The notes below the pieces were generated by a model. The model was not told where the DNA came from and ran no database searches. It saw nothing but the letters and a program-made list of their open reading frames with translations. From Antilocapra americana (taxonomy: Eukaryota; Chordata; Mammalia; Artiodactyla; Antilocapridae), in assembly GCA_007570785.1 (NCBI GenBank), contig ML660201.1, positions 42,422,863-42,486,862 of the forward strand: 64,000 bases of DNA. Reading direction: 5' to 3'. Position 1 is the first letter of the stretch, and each line of letters opens with the position of its first letter. Both the position numbers and the translations under genes were made by a program. Below, one piece after another: positions 24,236-37,262 of this stretch.

Positions 24236-27062
24236 GGATGTTTAGTAAGTGAGTGAATCTACTATATGAGTTCTGCTCCCATATCTCTGCCCATTTGTTG
24301 TGTGTGAAAACCAATGGCATATTTTGTTTTTGAAAGAAAGCACCTCTCCCAAATGCTAGGCACTGGACTTTCACTTTTAAGATAAGATCCAAAAAGCAGT
24401 CTGCAACTGGAGTTTAAAAACTGAGGAAAGGTGTACAGAGTCATAGCAAATAGATGTAAGCAATATTTAAAATTAGTCTCATCTTATTATTGCAAGATTA
24501 GTGGAAAATTAAGAGAAAACACGTCTGTTCAATTGATGGAGTTACAAAAAAAAAGAGGGAACTTAAGACCCAACATTTAAGTCAAAACTAGACTGGGCTG
24601 GTGGAAAGTAAATGAGGAACTAGAAGTCTAGGTAAGCTTGTTTAGACGTCACTCATCCATCATGAACTCAGGTGCTGCAGGAAATTCTAGGGTCTTCTGG
24701 GATTTGAACAATTAAATTATGGCCTAACTTATAAATGTGTATTTGAAAGCATTTTTCTCTTTAAAAAATTTTAAGAAAAACTTAGCTATCTGTCTTTTTT
24801 TCCAAATAGGCCCAGTCTTTTACCTCCCACATACTTGCACCAAGACTGGGGGTATTCAGCTTTCACATATCTCTCCTCAATCAACAGGCACCTATTATAA
24901 ACAACCCAAAGTCCACTTCAGCAGTAATGGCAAGGTTTCCAATCAAAAGGATCTTATTCAATTCCATCCTTTTGATAAAGTGTTTATTTGGGTTATTTCT
25001 CTGTCACTCTGGTAACTCTATAGACTGTTAATAATCTTAGTAATCTAAACCTTAAAATTTATCCCACTGAATCAAAATTTCAATTTTTTAATAGAACACA
25101 TGGGCAAAATAGTGTTGTCCTGCCATCAAATTAGACAGTACCTTTGCATATATAATGTGATATCGTACAATCACTTCTCACTCTCAGAGATTATAGATCA
25201 GTGAATATATTATTTACTTTCAAACCCAGAAACGTTTCACTTGATGGTTTTATATGTTCTTGGATTCAATTGAGGCAAGGAATATAAGGCCCCTGAGCTC
25301 CTTAAATTATGTCTCCTACATCTCTGACTTTTGGCTTCAAATAAACAATTAGTTTTTCAGGCTATAAGTCTTATTCATTGTTCAACATGAACGGTACTTT
25401 AAAGCTTTAAATAATGCATATCTATAGCCTCTCTGTGGATACAGATGGACTTAAAGTGACACACCCAAGGCTTGATAATTATAGCTGGGATCTGACTCCA
25501 ACAGAAAAAAAGGAAATGAAAACAGGATTGGGAAGAGCCTTTCGATCAGATGGATAGTTCCTCTGATAGACAAACAGAACATGCTACTCACTGTTTCTCA
25601 CCTCCCTGTTGAAGTCAGACAAGCAAATTAAAATTCAACCAGCAGCATGCCCCAGAATTCCCCATTTGCTCCCCCATCCCACACAGTGAAGTTCTGAGAT
25701 GAGCAGACCATGGAAATTCAATAGGTCAGCAAGAATAGTATGGAGGGATGCTTTTGCTCAGAAGATGTTTTTTATAATACAGCTTCCATGTAAACTTTGG
25801 AGACATTAGCCACACCCTAATACTAGGACTGCAAAGTAAATTTTCCAACTGAGTCAGGATTCTTTTCTGGCCAAATTATCAGTGTTGATCTTAAGCAGGG
25901 TCTCTTTCCCATTCAAACTCTAGATTGCTCTGTGAACTATTTCCATATACTGCGACAACTGTGTAGATGTCTTTTGCACCTAGGTATTGGATTGATAGTA
26001 TAATGAGCCTGAGATGTCCAATTGATCTGATCTCTGTCTGGAAATTAAAAGGCAATGGGTACATCCAGTGAATGTAATAAACAAACTTAAATAGAACATA
26101 TGGGAAACACACATGACAAGCTTCAAATAAAATCTCTCCTCTGACCTCCAAAATGCCAAGAATGCCCTCCTTAGAACTGGACTGGACCATGGCCAATTAG
26201 GTCTGAATTCATTACATATGCTTTGGGAATGGGGTTTTTGCCTGGACTTACCCTAATGAATCACTGGGCCTTCATGGAAATGCTCTAATGATAATAATTT
26301 TCAGGAAGTTGCTGGCTTTTGCCTCTTTTCACTTGTTACTGCTTAATACACCTTCTATGCATTATTTAGATTAAGAACTTTGTAAAGGAGGCCTTTGTGA
26401 GAGAAATAATGTGGGCAATAGTGCAGCAGAGCATGAAATCCCAATCTGGATGGTTGGCTGCTTCATAAAACGTGCTCAAGAATGGAGAAGCCAAAAACCG
26501 AGGTAGAGAACAGAGTGATAGAGCTCACAGTAGCCGACGGAAAGCTTCCCAACTGTTTCATGACAGTCGGCTTGTGCTCAGCTCTGAATGAAACCCATTA
26601 TGCTGCACACAGAGCATGCAATTCTGGCAAAGTTAGTGAAAAAATGTTTCCCTCTGTGAGCTTTAAAGTTATCAAAGCCTCCCACTGCTCCTCACCCTGA
26701 GAGTAAGGGTCTAAAACTAAAGAGCGTCAGTTCCACAGTGCCCCTGAAAATCAGTCACAAGAACATATTCTAAGGGAACCAAACACACAGCATTTCAGGA
26801 AAATGTTCACTCTCCAGACACATTGTCACTAAAGGGCAGCTGGTCTCAATGGCAACCTGCCAAGGGTCATGGGAGATTAGGAACTAACAAAAGTCCAAGC
26901 ACCAAAGTTTAGGAAAAGTTTATAATATTTTAAATATAGACAGGTTTTAATCATACTAGTAATAATGTCAGCCCACTCACCTGCATTTGAAAGGATGTTC
27001 CTGAATGGAAACTGATTTACAAACTTAGGCAAGCATTGTCATGTTTCAAATATGGCAATGTC
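24236..27062. other. Single-copy non-coding DNA
   Basis: A 2.8 kb stretch without any recognisable ruminant repeat. The longest open frames (92 codons at 24737-25015, 101 on the minus strand at 25891-26196) have no domain or codon-like pattern that I can identify. Confidence 0.6.
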
Positions 27063-29239
27063 ATGCATTACTATGGACAGAGGTTTGTAACACTGTACAG
27101 GAGGCAGGGACCAAAAGCGTCCCCCCACAAAAGAAATGCAAGAAGGCAAAGTGGTTGTCTGAGGAGGTCTTACAAATAGCTTGAGAAAAGTAAAGAAGTG
27201 AAAAAAGGGAAAGATATGTCAACTGAGTGCAGAGTTCCAGAGAATAGCAAGGAGAAATAAGAAACCCTTTAGTGAACAATGCAAAGAAATAGAGGAAAAC
27301 AACAGAATGGGAAACACTAGAGATCTCTTCAAGAAAACTGGAGATACCAAGGGAACATTTCATGCAAAGACGGGCACAATAAAGGACAGAAATGGAAAGG
27401 ATCTAACAGAAGCAGAAGAGATTAAGAAGAAGTGGCAAGAATACACAGAAGAACTGCACAAAAATGGTCTTAATGACTCCGATTACCACCACAGTATGGT
27501 CACTCACCTACAGCTGGACATCCTGCACTTTGAAGTCAAGTGGTCTTAGGAAGCATCACTATGAACAAAGCTAGTGGTGGTGATGGAATGGCAATTGAGT
27601 TATTTCAAATCCTAAAAGATGAAGCTGTTAAAGTGCTGCACTCAGTATGCCAGCAAATTTGGAAAACTTAGCAGCAGTGGCTACAGGACTGGAAAACATC
27701 AATTTTCATTCCAATCCCAAAGAAGGGCAATGCCAAATAATGTTCAAAGTGTGAAAATGAAAGTGTTGGTTGCTCAGTTGTTTCTGATTTTTTGCAACCC
27801 CATGGACTGTAGCCCACCATGCTCCTCTGTCCATGGGATTCTCCAGGCAAGAACACTGGAGTGGGTTGCCATTCCCTTCTCCAGGGGATCTTCCTGACCT
27901 CTGGGATTGAACCCAGGTCTCCCGTGTTATAGGCAGATTCTTTACCATTTGAGCTATCACACGATTGTGCTCATTTTGCATGGTAGCAAGGTAATGCTCA
28001 AAACCCTTCCAGCTAGGCTTCAATAATAGTATGTGAACCAGAGGTACAAGCTGGATTTAGAAAAGTCAGAGGAACAAGTGATCAAATTGCCAACATCCAC
28101 TGGATCACAGAAAAAGCAAGGGAATTCCAGAAAAACGTCTACTGCTGTTTCACTGATTATGCTAAAGCCTTTGACTGGTGGATCACAACAAACAGTGTAA
28201 AATTATTAAAGAGATGGAAATATCAGAGTACCTTATCAGTCTCCTGAGAAACCTGTATGCAGGTCAAGAAGCAACAGTTAGAACTGGACATGGAACAATG
28301 GGCTGGTTCAAAATGGGAAAAGAAGTATGTCAAGGCTATATATTGTTACCCTGCTTATTTAATTTATATGCAGAGTACCTCATGCAAAATGCCAGGCTGG
28401 ATGAATCACAAACTGGAATCAAGACTGCCAGAAGTAACATCAGCAACCTTAGATATGCAGATGATACCATTCAACAGCAGAAAGTGACGAGGAACTAAAG
28501 AGCTTCTTGATGAGGGTGAAAGAGACGAGTGAAAATGTTGGCTTAAAATTTAGCATTCAAAAAACTAAGATCATAGTATCTGGTCCCATCTCTTCTTTGC
28601 AAACAGAAGGGGGAAAAGTGGAAACAGTGGTAGATTTTATTTTCTTGGGCTTCAAAATTACTGTGGATGGTGACTGCAACCATAAACTTAAAAGACCCCT
28701 TCTCCTTGGAAGAAATGCTATGATAAACCTAGACAGCATATTAAAAAGCAGAGATATTACTTTGCCAATAAAAGTATGCATAGTCAAAGTTATAGTTTTC
28801 TTCAGTAGTCATGTACAGATGTGAGAGTTGGACCATAAAGAAGGCTGAGCGCCAAAGAAATCATGCTTTCAAACTGTGGTGTTGGAAAAGACTCTTGAGA
28901 GTCATATGGACAGTAAGGAAATCAAAGCAGTCAATCCTAAAGTAAATCAGCCCTGAATAGTCACTGGAAGGAATGATGCTAAAGCTTCAATACTTTGGCC
29001 ACCTGATGCAAGGAGCAGATTCATTGGGAAAGACCCTGATGCTGGGAAAGATTGAGGGCAGGAGAAGAAGGAGGCAACAGAGGATGAGATAGTTGAATGG
29101 CATCACCGACTCAATGGACATGAGTTTGAGCAAACTCCAGGAGATAGTGAAGGGCATGGAAGGATGGTGTGCTGCAGTTCATGGGATCACAAAGAGTTGG
29201 ACATGACTTGGTGACTGAACAACAACAGAATGCATTACT
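27063..29239 (+). mobile_element. BovB LINE, sense, ~2 kb, with Bov-tA insertion
   Basis: Flanked by the perfect 10-bp duplication 'atgcattact' (27063-27072 and 29230-29239). It starts in the linker before the RT domain ('gttccagagaatagcaagg', 'aacagaatgggaaacactag'), contains the RT block with CQGYILLPCLFNLYAEY and the active-site motif YADD at 28454-28465, and ends 'gtgactgaacaacaacag'. The frame is broken in many places and a Bov-tA interrupts it at 27.75 kb. The upstream endonuclease domain is missing, so the copy cannot be autonomous. Confidence 0.92.
27752..27958 (-). repeat. Bov-tA SINE, antisense, inside BovB
   Basis: 'gaaagtgttggttgctcagt', 'caaccccatggactgtagcc', 'ttccctt ctccaggggatc'-type sequence and 'gggattgaacccaggtctcc' (B-box complement), ending 'taccatttgagctatcac'. 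It lacks the last bases of the SINE 5' end. BovB continues on both sides, with a small loss of BovB sequence at the junction. Confidence 0.9.
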
Positions 29240-30253
29240 TATTTCACTGTTGAAGGTGTGTTAAGAACTGCTACTTCTTTAAGAAGCAATATCTTCTTTG
29301 GGGGTGAAGCACCCTATGCTAACCTTCTGCTCTTCAATATATTAAATCTCTGTGTATTAAAAGGTTAACCTGGGTTGAATGAAATTATGCACTCCTGGGT
29401 CTTGAAGAGCATGCTAATAGTCAAAGAACCACTGGATCCCTGGAAGAACTAGACTTAAATGTGCAAATGAGGCTCTAGTTGATATGGCTTTAGTGTGTAA
29501 TTAGCATAGTGATGAAAACATACAAATGAGCTGGTTATGCTTTCATGAAAGAAGCAGAGAAACCAGAACAGGTCAGTCTACTCTTTCCATAAAACTAGGT
29601 GATGAGAAAAGAGGCTGTCATCATCATCTCATCATCACTTTATTAAGGGTGAACTTCATTATTACTGAAGTACTTGTTTAGGACAATGTCCATTTTCAGG
29701 TTTGAGCAAGACAATAGTCTTCAGACACAAATCCTCATACCAAATAACAAATTCATTAAATTAGGATTAGTACATAACTTGAAACAACTTACATACTTGT
29801 ACCCAGGAAGATGTCTGATTATTTTATAATTATATTAGATAATCCAAACAGGGTTAATTAGAAGGTTTTAGCCATAGAAACATTATTTGGGAGGCTCAGA
29901 CTGTGGAATTAAATCAATCTATAATTCTGCGCTAAAGTTCTCATTAAAAGTATTGGTCATCAATGAGAAGAGAGACTGCCTATGTGCTCTCTGAAACTCA
30001 TATGTTTACTGATTTTTCAAAATCGAAGTCATCTACTCACTCAAAACAAACAAGAAGCAATAACAAGAAAAAGTCACAAGGGCCAACTGCAGGGCTAACT
30101 ATGTCACTAGGGGGTAAGGGTCACAAGCTGAAAAAGGCCAAATTTGTTTTCAAAGAGTGTGGAATCTGGAGAAGGCTACAGAGAAGTTATCTTATAATAC
30201 TAGCTCAATAATATAACTCCTAAGACATTGACACAATAAAATTTGGAAGCACT
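29240..30253. other. Single-copy non-coding DNA
   Basis: No recognisable repeat or exon. A short 'catcatcatctcatcatcac' run lies near 29620. Confidence 0.6.
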
Positions 30254-30772
30254 AAGAGCTAACTTTGTCAACATTACTAACATTACTTTGCCAACAAAGG
30301 TCCGTCTAGTCAAGGCTATGGTTTTTCCAGTAGTCATGTATGGATGTGAGAGTTGAACTATAAAGGAAGCTGAGCACCGAAGAATTAATGCTTTTGAACT
30401 GTGGTGTTGGAGAAGACTCTTGAGAGTCCCTTGGACTGCAAAGAGATCCAACCAGTCCTTCCTAAAGGAGATCAGTTCTGGGTGTTCATTGGAAGGACTG
30501 ATGTTGAAGCTGAAACTCCAATAGTTTGGCTACCTCATGCGAAGAGCTGACTCATTTGGAAAGACCCTGATGCTGGGAAAGATTGAGGGCAGGAGGAGCA
30601 GGGGACGACAGAGGATGAGATAGTTGGATGCCATCACCAACTCAATGGACATGGGTTTGGGTAAACTCCGGGAGTTGGTGATGGACAGGGAGGCCTGGTG
30701 TGCTGCAGTTCATGGGGTCGCAAAGAGTTGGACATTACTGAGTGACTGAACTGAACTGAAGAGCTAACTTTG
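30254..30772 (+). mobile_element. BovB LINE 3' end, sense, with 14-bp TSD
   Basis: A 5'-truncated BovB of about 490 bp (30268-30758) runs from 'acattactttgccaacaaag' through 'ggtgttggagaagactcttg' to 'gagtgactgaactgaactga'. The perfect 14-bp duplication 'aagagctaactttg' (30254-30267 and 30759-30772) brackets it exactly. A few bases at the 5' junction (a repeated 'acatta' motif) may be non-templated. Confidence 0.95.
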
Positions 30773-32338
30773 CCTGGAAAAGGAAATAACATGACCCCTA
30801 CCCCACCGCAGAGGAGAAAGGAAGTGAGGACTTACAATAAGGCCAAAAAGTTGAAATAAATATGGCAAAATGTGAATATTTGCTAATTTCAGGTAGTGGG
30901 TATTCAGGATCTCTGAAATATTTCACAGGTAAAAAACAATGAATTCATCATTTGGAGAATGATCCAAATTTTTTCCTTATAAATAGAAATAAACAGGTAG
31001 GAAGACCTGTACACTGTACAGGTGACAGTGAAGCGGTTGTGCCAGGGTTCATGATAGCCTTGTGCCCAGAAGAGTGCAAAGAACCCTTGAAGCCCGCAGG
31101 AAATTCCTGTTGTCTTGACTTTAGCTCACTTCATTCTCTTATGGATGCTTTCCCTTGAAAAATACCTTCCACTTGGCTCAAGAAAATAAATGTCCAGAGG
31201 TGGGGTTTGGAGGGAACTATCATCCATATCACCAACAACTAGACTTGCGTCATTTCTTTCTAAAGGTGGTGAAATAAGAGATTTTAAACAAAGCAAAGGG
31301 AGTCCCACGGTTGGGTCACTGCCTTCCACTGTGTGAGTTCTGTTTGTGTCTTCTGGCCTAAACATCTTTTGTGAAAGGGATTCCACCGGAATATAACTGT
31401 ATGCTATTTCTGTTCACCAATAGTAGGGTGATCAGAAGACTGTTCTCTACTAAGTCAAAAATAAAAAAGACTAGTTTAACCAATTTTTATCAGAACACAC
31501 AATCCATGGACATCACTGAGCCTGTAGCAAGCAATAGCGGGGAATGGCAAAAAACCATTTACTAGGTATTGAAAAGTAAGAAAAAATAAAGAAATGGAAA
31601 CTATTCACAGACTGGGGATCTAGCATCCCCCCAACAGAAGATTTTAGCTGTCCTTACAAGTCAGTTAGAAATGTTTAAGGAACATACTTAGACTGCAGCA
31701 TTTCTAATGTGGCTGTCACACTACATTTAATGCAGAAAAGATGTATTTTTAAATGATCTGGTTACTCTGAGGGCCTTGGTTTATAAAAGCCTTTTTTTAT
31801 TGAGATTCTAAATTCCAGTCTGAATAACCTTTCAATTTGTTCCAGTAATTTTTTTCCCCTCCTGCATTTGCATTGGCAATACAGCTGGAGTAGTTTCAAA
31901 GCCCAGGCCCTGAGCACTGAGCCTTTTGTACTTCAGCAGAGACGGTGGGTGCCAGATTTGACATTGCTATGAAGCTGTTTGCACAAGAAAACCACTTGCT
32001 TTTCAAAGATCAAGATTAAAGTGAGTTTAGGGAAAGAAAGGGAACATGTCATATTTTTCATCACTCTTGTGATTACCTGGGGGTTGAGGCAGGGGTTTGA
32101 ACCAGGAATTAAGTCACTTCAAGATTCCTTAAGTAGTTAAAAATGCTGCAAACAATTGTGACTCTTGGCTAATATCTCCATCTATATCCCAGTGCCTGTA
32201 TTTCCTTATCAGACCAGTGCTTTCCTTTGGGGTCTATCCTGAGCTCTCTGAACTGAACGTTTTCTGATTTGCAGTGTGAGTGACACTCAGGACAAAACTT
32301 CAGAGATGTGGCCAATGTGTGACCTCTACTGCTTTTCA
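30773..32338. other. Single-copy non-coding DNA
   Basis: No interspersed repeat or gene recognised. The stretch 31850-32010 contains an octamer motif ATTTGCAT (31866-31873) and a TCF-like 'tcaaagatcaag' in non-repetitive sequence, so it could be regulatory. That is a motif observation only. Confidence 0.5.
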
Positions 32339-32340
32339 CG

Positions 32341-32660
32341 TGGTGAAAAGTGAAAGTTGCTCAGTCGTGTCTGACTCTTTGTGACCCCACGGACGGGGTC
32401 CATGGAATTCTCTTGGCCAGAATACTGGAGTGGGTAGCCTTTCCCCTCTCTAAGGCATCTTCCCAACCCAGGGATTGAACCCAGGTCTCCTGCATTGCAG
32501 GCAGATTGTTTACTAACTGAGCCACGAGGGAAGCCCAAGAATACTGGAGTGGCTAGCCTAACCCTTCTCCAGCAGATCTTCCCAACCCAGGAATCAAACC
32601 AGGATCTCCTGCATTACAGGCAGATTCTTTACCAACTGAGCTATCAGAGAAGCCTTAAGC
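32341..32660 (-). repeat. Dimeric Bov-tA SINE, antisense
   Basis: Two tRNA-Glu-like units are joined by 'gaagcccaagaatactggag' (near 32531), the reverse complement of the dimer junction also seen at 6972-6986. Both B-box complements are visible ('gggattgaacccagg' and 'ggaatcaaaccagg'). It ends 'gctatcagagaagcc'. The body is full length, the left tail is A/G rich, and no certain target-site duplication was found. Confidence 0.9.
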
Positions 32661-32754
32661 CCTTTCATGCAGTACCTTCTTCCTAAACACCAACAACAAT
32701 AAAATTGCATAGAAATTCTAGGTAATTTCAATCAAAATCTACTCAGAGGATAAC

Positions 32755-32870
32755 AAAGGTTTATTAAATCCCTGCTATATGTCCAGCACTGAGCTTCACA
32801 CTTTCGGGAATATTTCCGTCAAATTAAACATCTGAGTAACAGGTCATGATTACAATTGTGGGGACACTAT
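32755..32870 (+). repeat. MIR SINE fragment, sense
   Basis: 'aggtttattaaatccctgct', 'atatgtccagcactgagctt' and the following segment match the start of MIR ('tttattgagcacctactatg tgccaggcac'). Diverged. Confidence 0.6.
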
Positions 32871-33645
32871 AGCTAGTCTGAAGAAAATTTAATACCACTA
32901 CCACCCAAGAATCTAGGAACTATTTTAATGTTTAGTTTGTTGAAGTAGGATTAAGCCTATAAAATTCTTAAAGATAAATTGTAGCCCCAAATGGCTGACA
33001 TGAATCTTGGGCAGGTTAGTAAGAATAATGTCAGTTCCATGGCACCATGTCCAACCGAAAAGTCTTAAATGACTTTCACAAGGAATAAATACTTATTTTT
33101 TACAACATACAATCCAATCCTTTAAGCCCATTCTCAAGCTAGGTACACTGGGTATGAAGAGAATGGGAAAGGAAATCCAGCAGAATTCCTACAGTATTTT
33201 TGCAAACAGTTTTTAGGCTTCTTGCACAAAGGAGGACTCCTTTTATTTTCATTAAAATCCGTAGTTTTAGAAACTTTAATGCTACAATCAGATTTGCCTA
33301 TAATTTGTTTCTGATCCACTTTTGAACTCTGATGATCTTTGTTGGTGGCTGTCCACATTTCATTGGTACTATTAGAGACCAGTGATGATTTTTAAAGCCT
33401 GAAAGAAAATGTCAGCTCAGTCGCCAAGTTGGTTTCTTTCAGGAACCAGAGGCACTTCGGCACTATAAAAAGAACTTACTTCTTTCATCCACTCTAGCCC
33501 AATTCCATTTAAATTTAGAATAGAGAATTCTGCAGCCTTGGTCTTTAGAATAATTACTGACAATTCATACTGTTTGAAAACTTGCTATGACTTTTGGGGG
33601 AGGCAAGGCAAAGGACAAGTATTGGCTAGGTCCATGTTTCTCCAT
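32871..33645. other. Single-copy non-coding DNA, no feature seen
   Basis: AT-rich sequence. The minus-strand frame at 33134-33358 has no recognisable domain. Confidence 0.55.
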
Positions 33646-33649
33646 TAAG

Positions 33650-33785
33650 AGCAGGTTATGTTTCTACCCCATAAAAAGGGACTGGTGATAACTTCTATTG
33701 CAATGGACTACTATGAGAATTACATAAGACAACTCCTAAAAAACACTTTTAATGAAGCCTAACACATAGTATACAGTCAATTAAA
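33650..33785 (-). repeat. MIR SINE fragment, antisense
   Basis: 'ccataaaaagggactggtga', 'gagaattacataagacaact' and 'aagcctaacacatagtatac' follow the antisense MIR order (aaatggggataa, gaggattaaatgag, cctggcacatagta). Confidence 0.6.
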
Positions 33786-33921
33786 TCAAAATGTATAGTG
33801 TAACTACTATCCTTCTACCAATTGCTTAATCAATATCTCATAAATGATAAAAACTAAAACTATGTATGTTAGACAAAAATTCAGCATCATAGTTATTATT
33901 TATTGAAAGTAGACCATGGAG

Positions 33922-34130
33922 CAGCATTGTTTGATAGGATTTTCTACCATGGATGAAAATATTACACATTTGAGCCAATATGGTTACCATAAGCTAGATG
34001 TAACTATGAAACCTTGCAATGTGGCTAGTACAAGCCAGAAACTATATTTTGAACTTTATTTAATATTAATTAATTTAAATGTGAATGTAACTAGTCATAT
34101 GCAGCCTGTGCCACCATATTAGAAAGCACA
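33922..34130 (+). mobile_element. hAT-Charlie non-autonomous DNA transposon relic
   Basis: 'cagcattgtttgataggatt', 'atggttaccataagctagat', 'gaaaccttgcaatgtggcta', a central 'ttaatattaattaatttaaa' and 'gtgccaccatattagaaagc' fit a short Charlie-type element with inverted ends (CAGCATTGT...). The exact subfamily cannot be settled by eye. It is an internal-deletion element without a transposase. Confidence 0.65.
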
Positions 34131-34249
34131 CTCATCCCTGGAGTGAGAGAAAATAGGCTGAAGAACATAAATAGACAAACAAATGCCAGTGGGAAAAGTG
34201 ACATTTGAATGACAATGATTACCTAGCACTTAACTGAGCAGATGAGGAT

Positions 34250-34350
34250 GAACTGGGAGTTAAAATTCTGGATCTATCACTGACAGGTTGCGAGATCCTG
34301 GTCAGATCTGTCAGATTCTCTGACCCTTGGTTGCCCACAGCTATACTCAG
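34250..34350 (-). repeat. MIR SINE fragment, antisense
   Basis: 'ggagttaaaattctggatct', 'atcactgacaggttgcgaga' and 'tcagattctctgacccttgg' match the antisense MIR pattern (gaatcccggctctgccactt, ctgtgtgacctt, ctctgagcctca). Confidence 0.6.
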
Positions 34351-34589
34351 GTGTCGGGGATAGAAAATAAAGGCTAGAAATGGGTTCTGCTACAATCCGG
34401 AAACCCATCAGTGACAATCCTGTATGTGCCTGTGTCACACACAGCTTATAAACACAGAAGCACCCATGCACATACACAATGTCACATCATGGTTAATAGG
34501 ATGGGTTGCTTATTTTTGGTCATTCATTTTCCAAGAGTCTAAACTGTTTAATAAGCTCCTTGCGGGGTGGTGGGATCTACTGGGATAGA

Positions 34590-34735
34590 GGGAAAGTTCA
34601 ACTAACATTACTCAGCATATGCTAAATACATGCACAGCTTGAGGTCAACATTGTAACCTTCATTTTATGGAGACGATAAACTGAGCGATGAAGCAAAGGC
34701 ACAGAGGAGAGCAGGAACGCAAATCCAGCTTGATA
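34590..34735 (+). repeat. Possible MIR SINE fragment, sense
   Basis: 'cattactcagcatatgctaa', 'accttcattttatggagacg' and 'aaaggcacagaggagagcag' loosely follow MIR order. Weak match. Confidence 0.45.
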
Positions 34736-34739
34736 AAGT

Positions 34740-37260
34740 CTCAGTTCAAAAGAACCACTGCCGAAAACTACAACAATAAATGGAGTATGCCTACATAATA
34801 AAATGCTGCTAGTCTAATGAGGGTAAGACAAATACAATACACAGGAGAGGAAAAGAGGCCACAAGCCTAGCTTCTAGGTAACTTGGATGTGGAATAAGTG
34901 GTCAACTGAGCAAGCAGGTCGTTTTCCAAGGGAAGGAATGCCTGTGGCTCTTAACAGCAAAAATAGGGCTTTCTGCCCTGTTAAACCCCTGCCAGCCTCC
35001 TTCTGCCTCGCCCCTCCAGCATCGTGCCCAGCGTTCTCTCCTTCTGGTCCTCTCTGGCCTGCTGCATTTCTCAAGCATCCCATCACTGTCTTGCTCTATC
35101 AAAGACCGGCTGTCATTGGGTCAAAAGAGAGAAGTAAAACTGTAAAACTGGTAACTAGGTATCCCTTGATCTACTTTTTTACACCCTTTGATTTTGTCAT
35201 TTCCCGATGCCTTATGTATCTTAGAAAAGAGAGAAGAGACATGAAGCAATATAAATATAAAATACCTTATATTTCTCTTGAGTCTTTTGAGCAAGTTCAG
35301 CATCTTTTGTTTCTAATGAAACACACTGTCAAACTCATTTAGTAATCATTAAATGATAACAGTAATTGCACCCTAAATACCTTTCAACAGTCTCAATAAC
35401 CTTTCATATTCCAGTCTTGCTGAACTGCCTGCACTTATGTGGTTTTGGTGATTTGTATAAACTTTCATTCATTCTCCCACACATTCTTGTATCTGTATAA
35501 ACGGTTATATTTTTTTGAAAACACAAAGGGTAGGAGAAGAATATATGTGGGCCATTGCTCATATATCAATTTATAAAATGCATCATAAGAGATGAAAAGT
35601 GTTAGGCAAATGTTTTTCTTATTTCTATGCTGTTAACATTTTTCCCGGTCATACTGCATCTCCTTTCCCAAATGTTCTAATCATGTTTTATTCTGACTGT
35701 AAGAATTGTGCTTACTTGAATGTTTTCATCTCTTCAAAGACGATGGCAAGCAAGAGGCAGAGGTTCTGTTATAATCTTTTGCTTGCCCTCCTGAATGTCA
35801 AGTATTTGTGTTCAGCATTTTAAAAATCAATAGGGACCGAAAACATATCAAAATTAATATCAGATAGTTCAGAGTAGAATATTAAACATGTCTTATGTTT
35901 TTCTAAGACAACTTTTAAAAACAGGACTGGCAACAAAGCAAGTTGAAAGTTTATGAAAACAGACAACTCTCGCTGTATTCTATTTCCCTTTGTCTGGAAG
36001 CCAGTTCTTTTAAAGAGTTCAAAGGAAAATAGAATTGTGACTCATCTTCTAAACAAACACCACCATCTTGGTATGTCAATAAGTTAAACTTCCCCATAGC
36101 TCCTGATGTCCAAACTTATCCCCCAATTTGCTATTCACATTCCTGAGACTGCTCCTTGGTTACAAATCTCCTATTGTTGCTATTTAATTCTGTATCCACA
36201 AGGCAGTTTCCTGGGAAGCACCATGAGTAATCAATTGTCACTGTGATCTGATAACAGCTTGAAAATATTGTTATGTAGATTGTTTGCAGTTGACTGTTTT
36301 AAATGACTGTAAGGAGACAACAGTAACCATGACAGCAAAGAGTCAAAAGGGGCAAACAACATAATTTCTGTTTGCAGAAAGTGTTGTTAAGATAACATAT
36401 TGATTGTGCATAATTTAAAAAAATAAGAATGAATGGCATGCCAAAAATGCAGATCACCACACCTACAAGCAAAATGAGACTCTGGAAGGAAAAAAAATAA
36501 GTTTGGCAAAGGGAAAAAGGCTAAATGAATTACCTGTTGCAGTGTAAAGATACTTAGAAAATATCCTACCTTCTTTCCCCCCTTACCTTCTTCTCAGCAG
36601 TATCTTTACTGTCCATTAAAATAAGTAGTTTGAGTTCATGGAAGGTAGTTAGAAAAGGCCTAGAAGTATCTTCCCTACAGCACTCTTAATGCCCTCTCTC
36701 TGGAATGCACGAAAAATCAGTGTGCAAACTGCTCCATTCCCTTCCCAGACAAGGGAGAGTGGGGCATCATGTAGCCAGGGGGAGGGAAGAGTCCAAGAAA
36801 GTGGAATGGACATGGATAACTGACAGCAAGATCTCTATACAGATGGTTGCAGAGGGATTTTTCCTCACAAACTCAGAATCTTTATTTGTCCCTTGAAACC
36901 AGTGGGATTAGGAAGAACTGATGCTATTACTACCAAGAGTCCACCTTGGAAGAGAAGGTTGTTATTCCCAATCATATTTGGAGGAAATTCAACTAGGTTG
37001 TCAAGACCCTCCCTGGAAACACAAAGACTCTTTGAGTCTCACAGAGGGATTTATGGAAGATGCACGGGGTCAGGCTCCCAGAGAAGGTGCCTCCATCACT
37101 TGTTAAAACTGGAGCCCTTGCTCCTGGGAAGCCCAAGTCCAATGTTCTAAGGCAGTCCATGGGGACTATGTGAGAAAGAAACTGTACTGACCAATTGAGC
37201 TTATCCATGCGGGCATCATGCCCACTAATTGGTCCCGTGACTTCCTTTATGGTTCTGTGC
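34740..37260. other. Single-copy non-coding DNA
   Basis: No recognisable repeat. The 151-codon frame at 34887-35342 and its minus-strand counterparts lie in a locally GC-rich patch and show no domain or signal peptide that I recognise, so no gene is called. Confidence 0.55.
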
Positions 37261-37262
37261 AT

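Noticed and set aside
34887..35342. 151-codon open frame
   Set aside because: It lies partly in a local GC-rich patch where several frames on both strands stay open; no recognisable protein.
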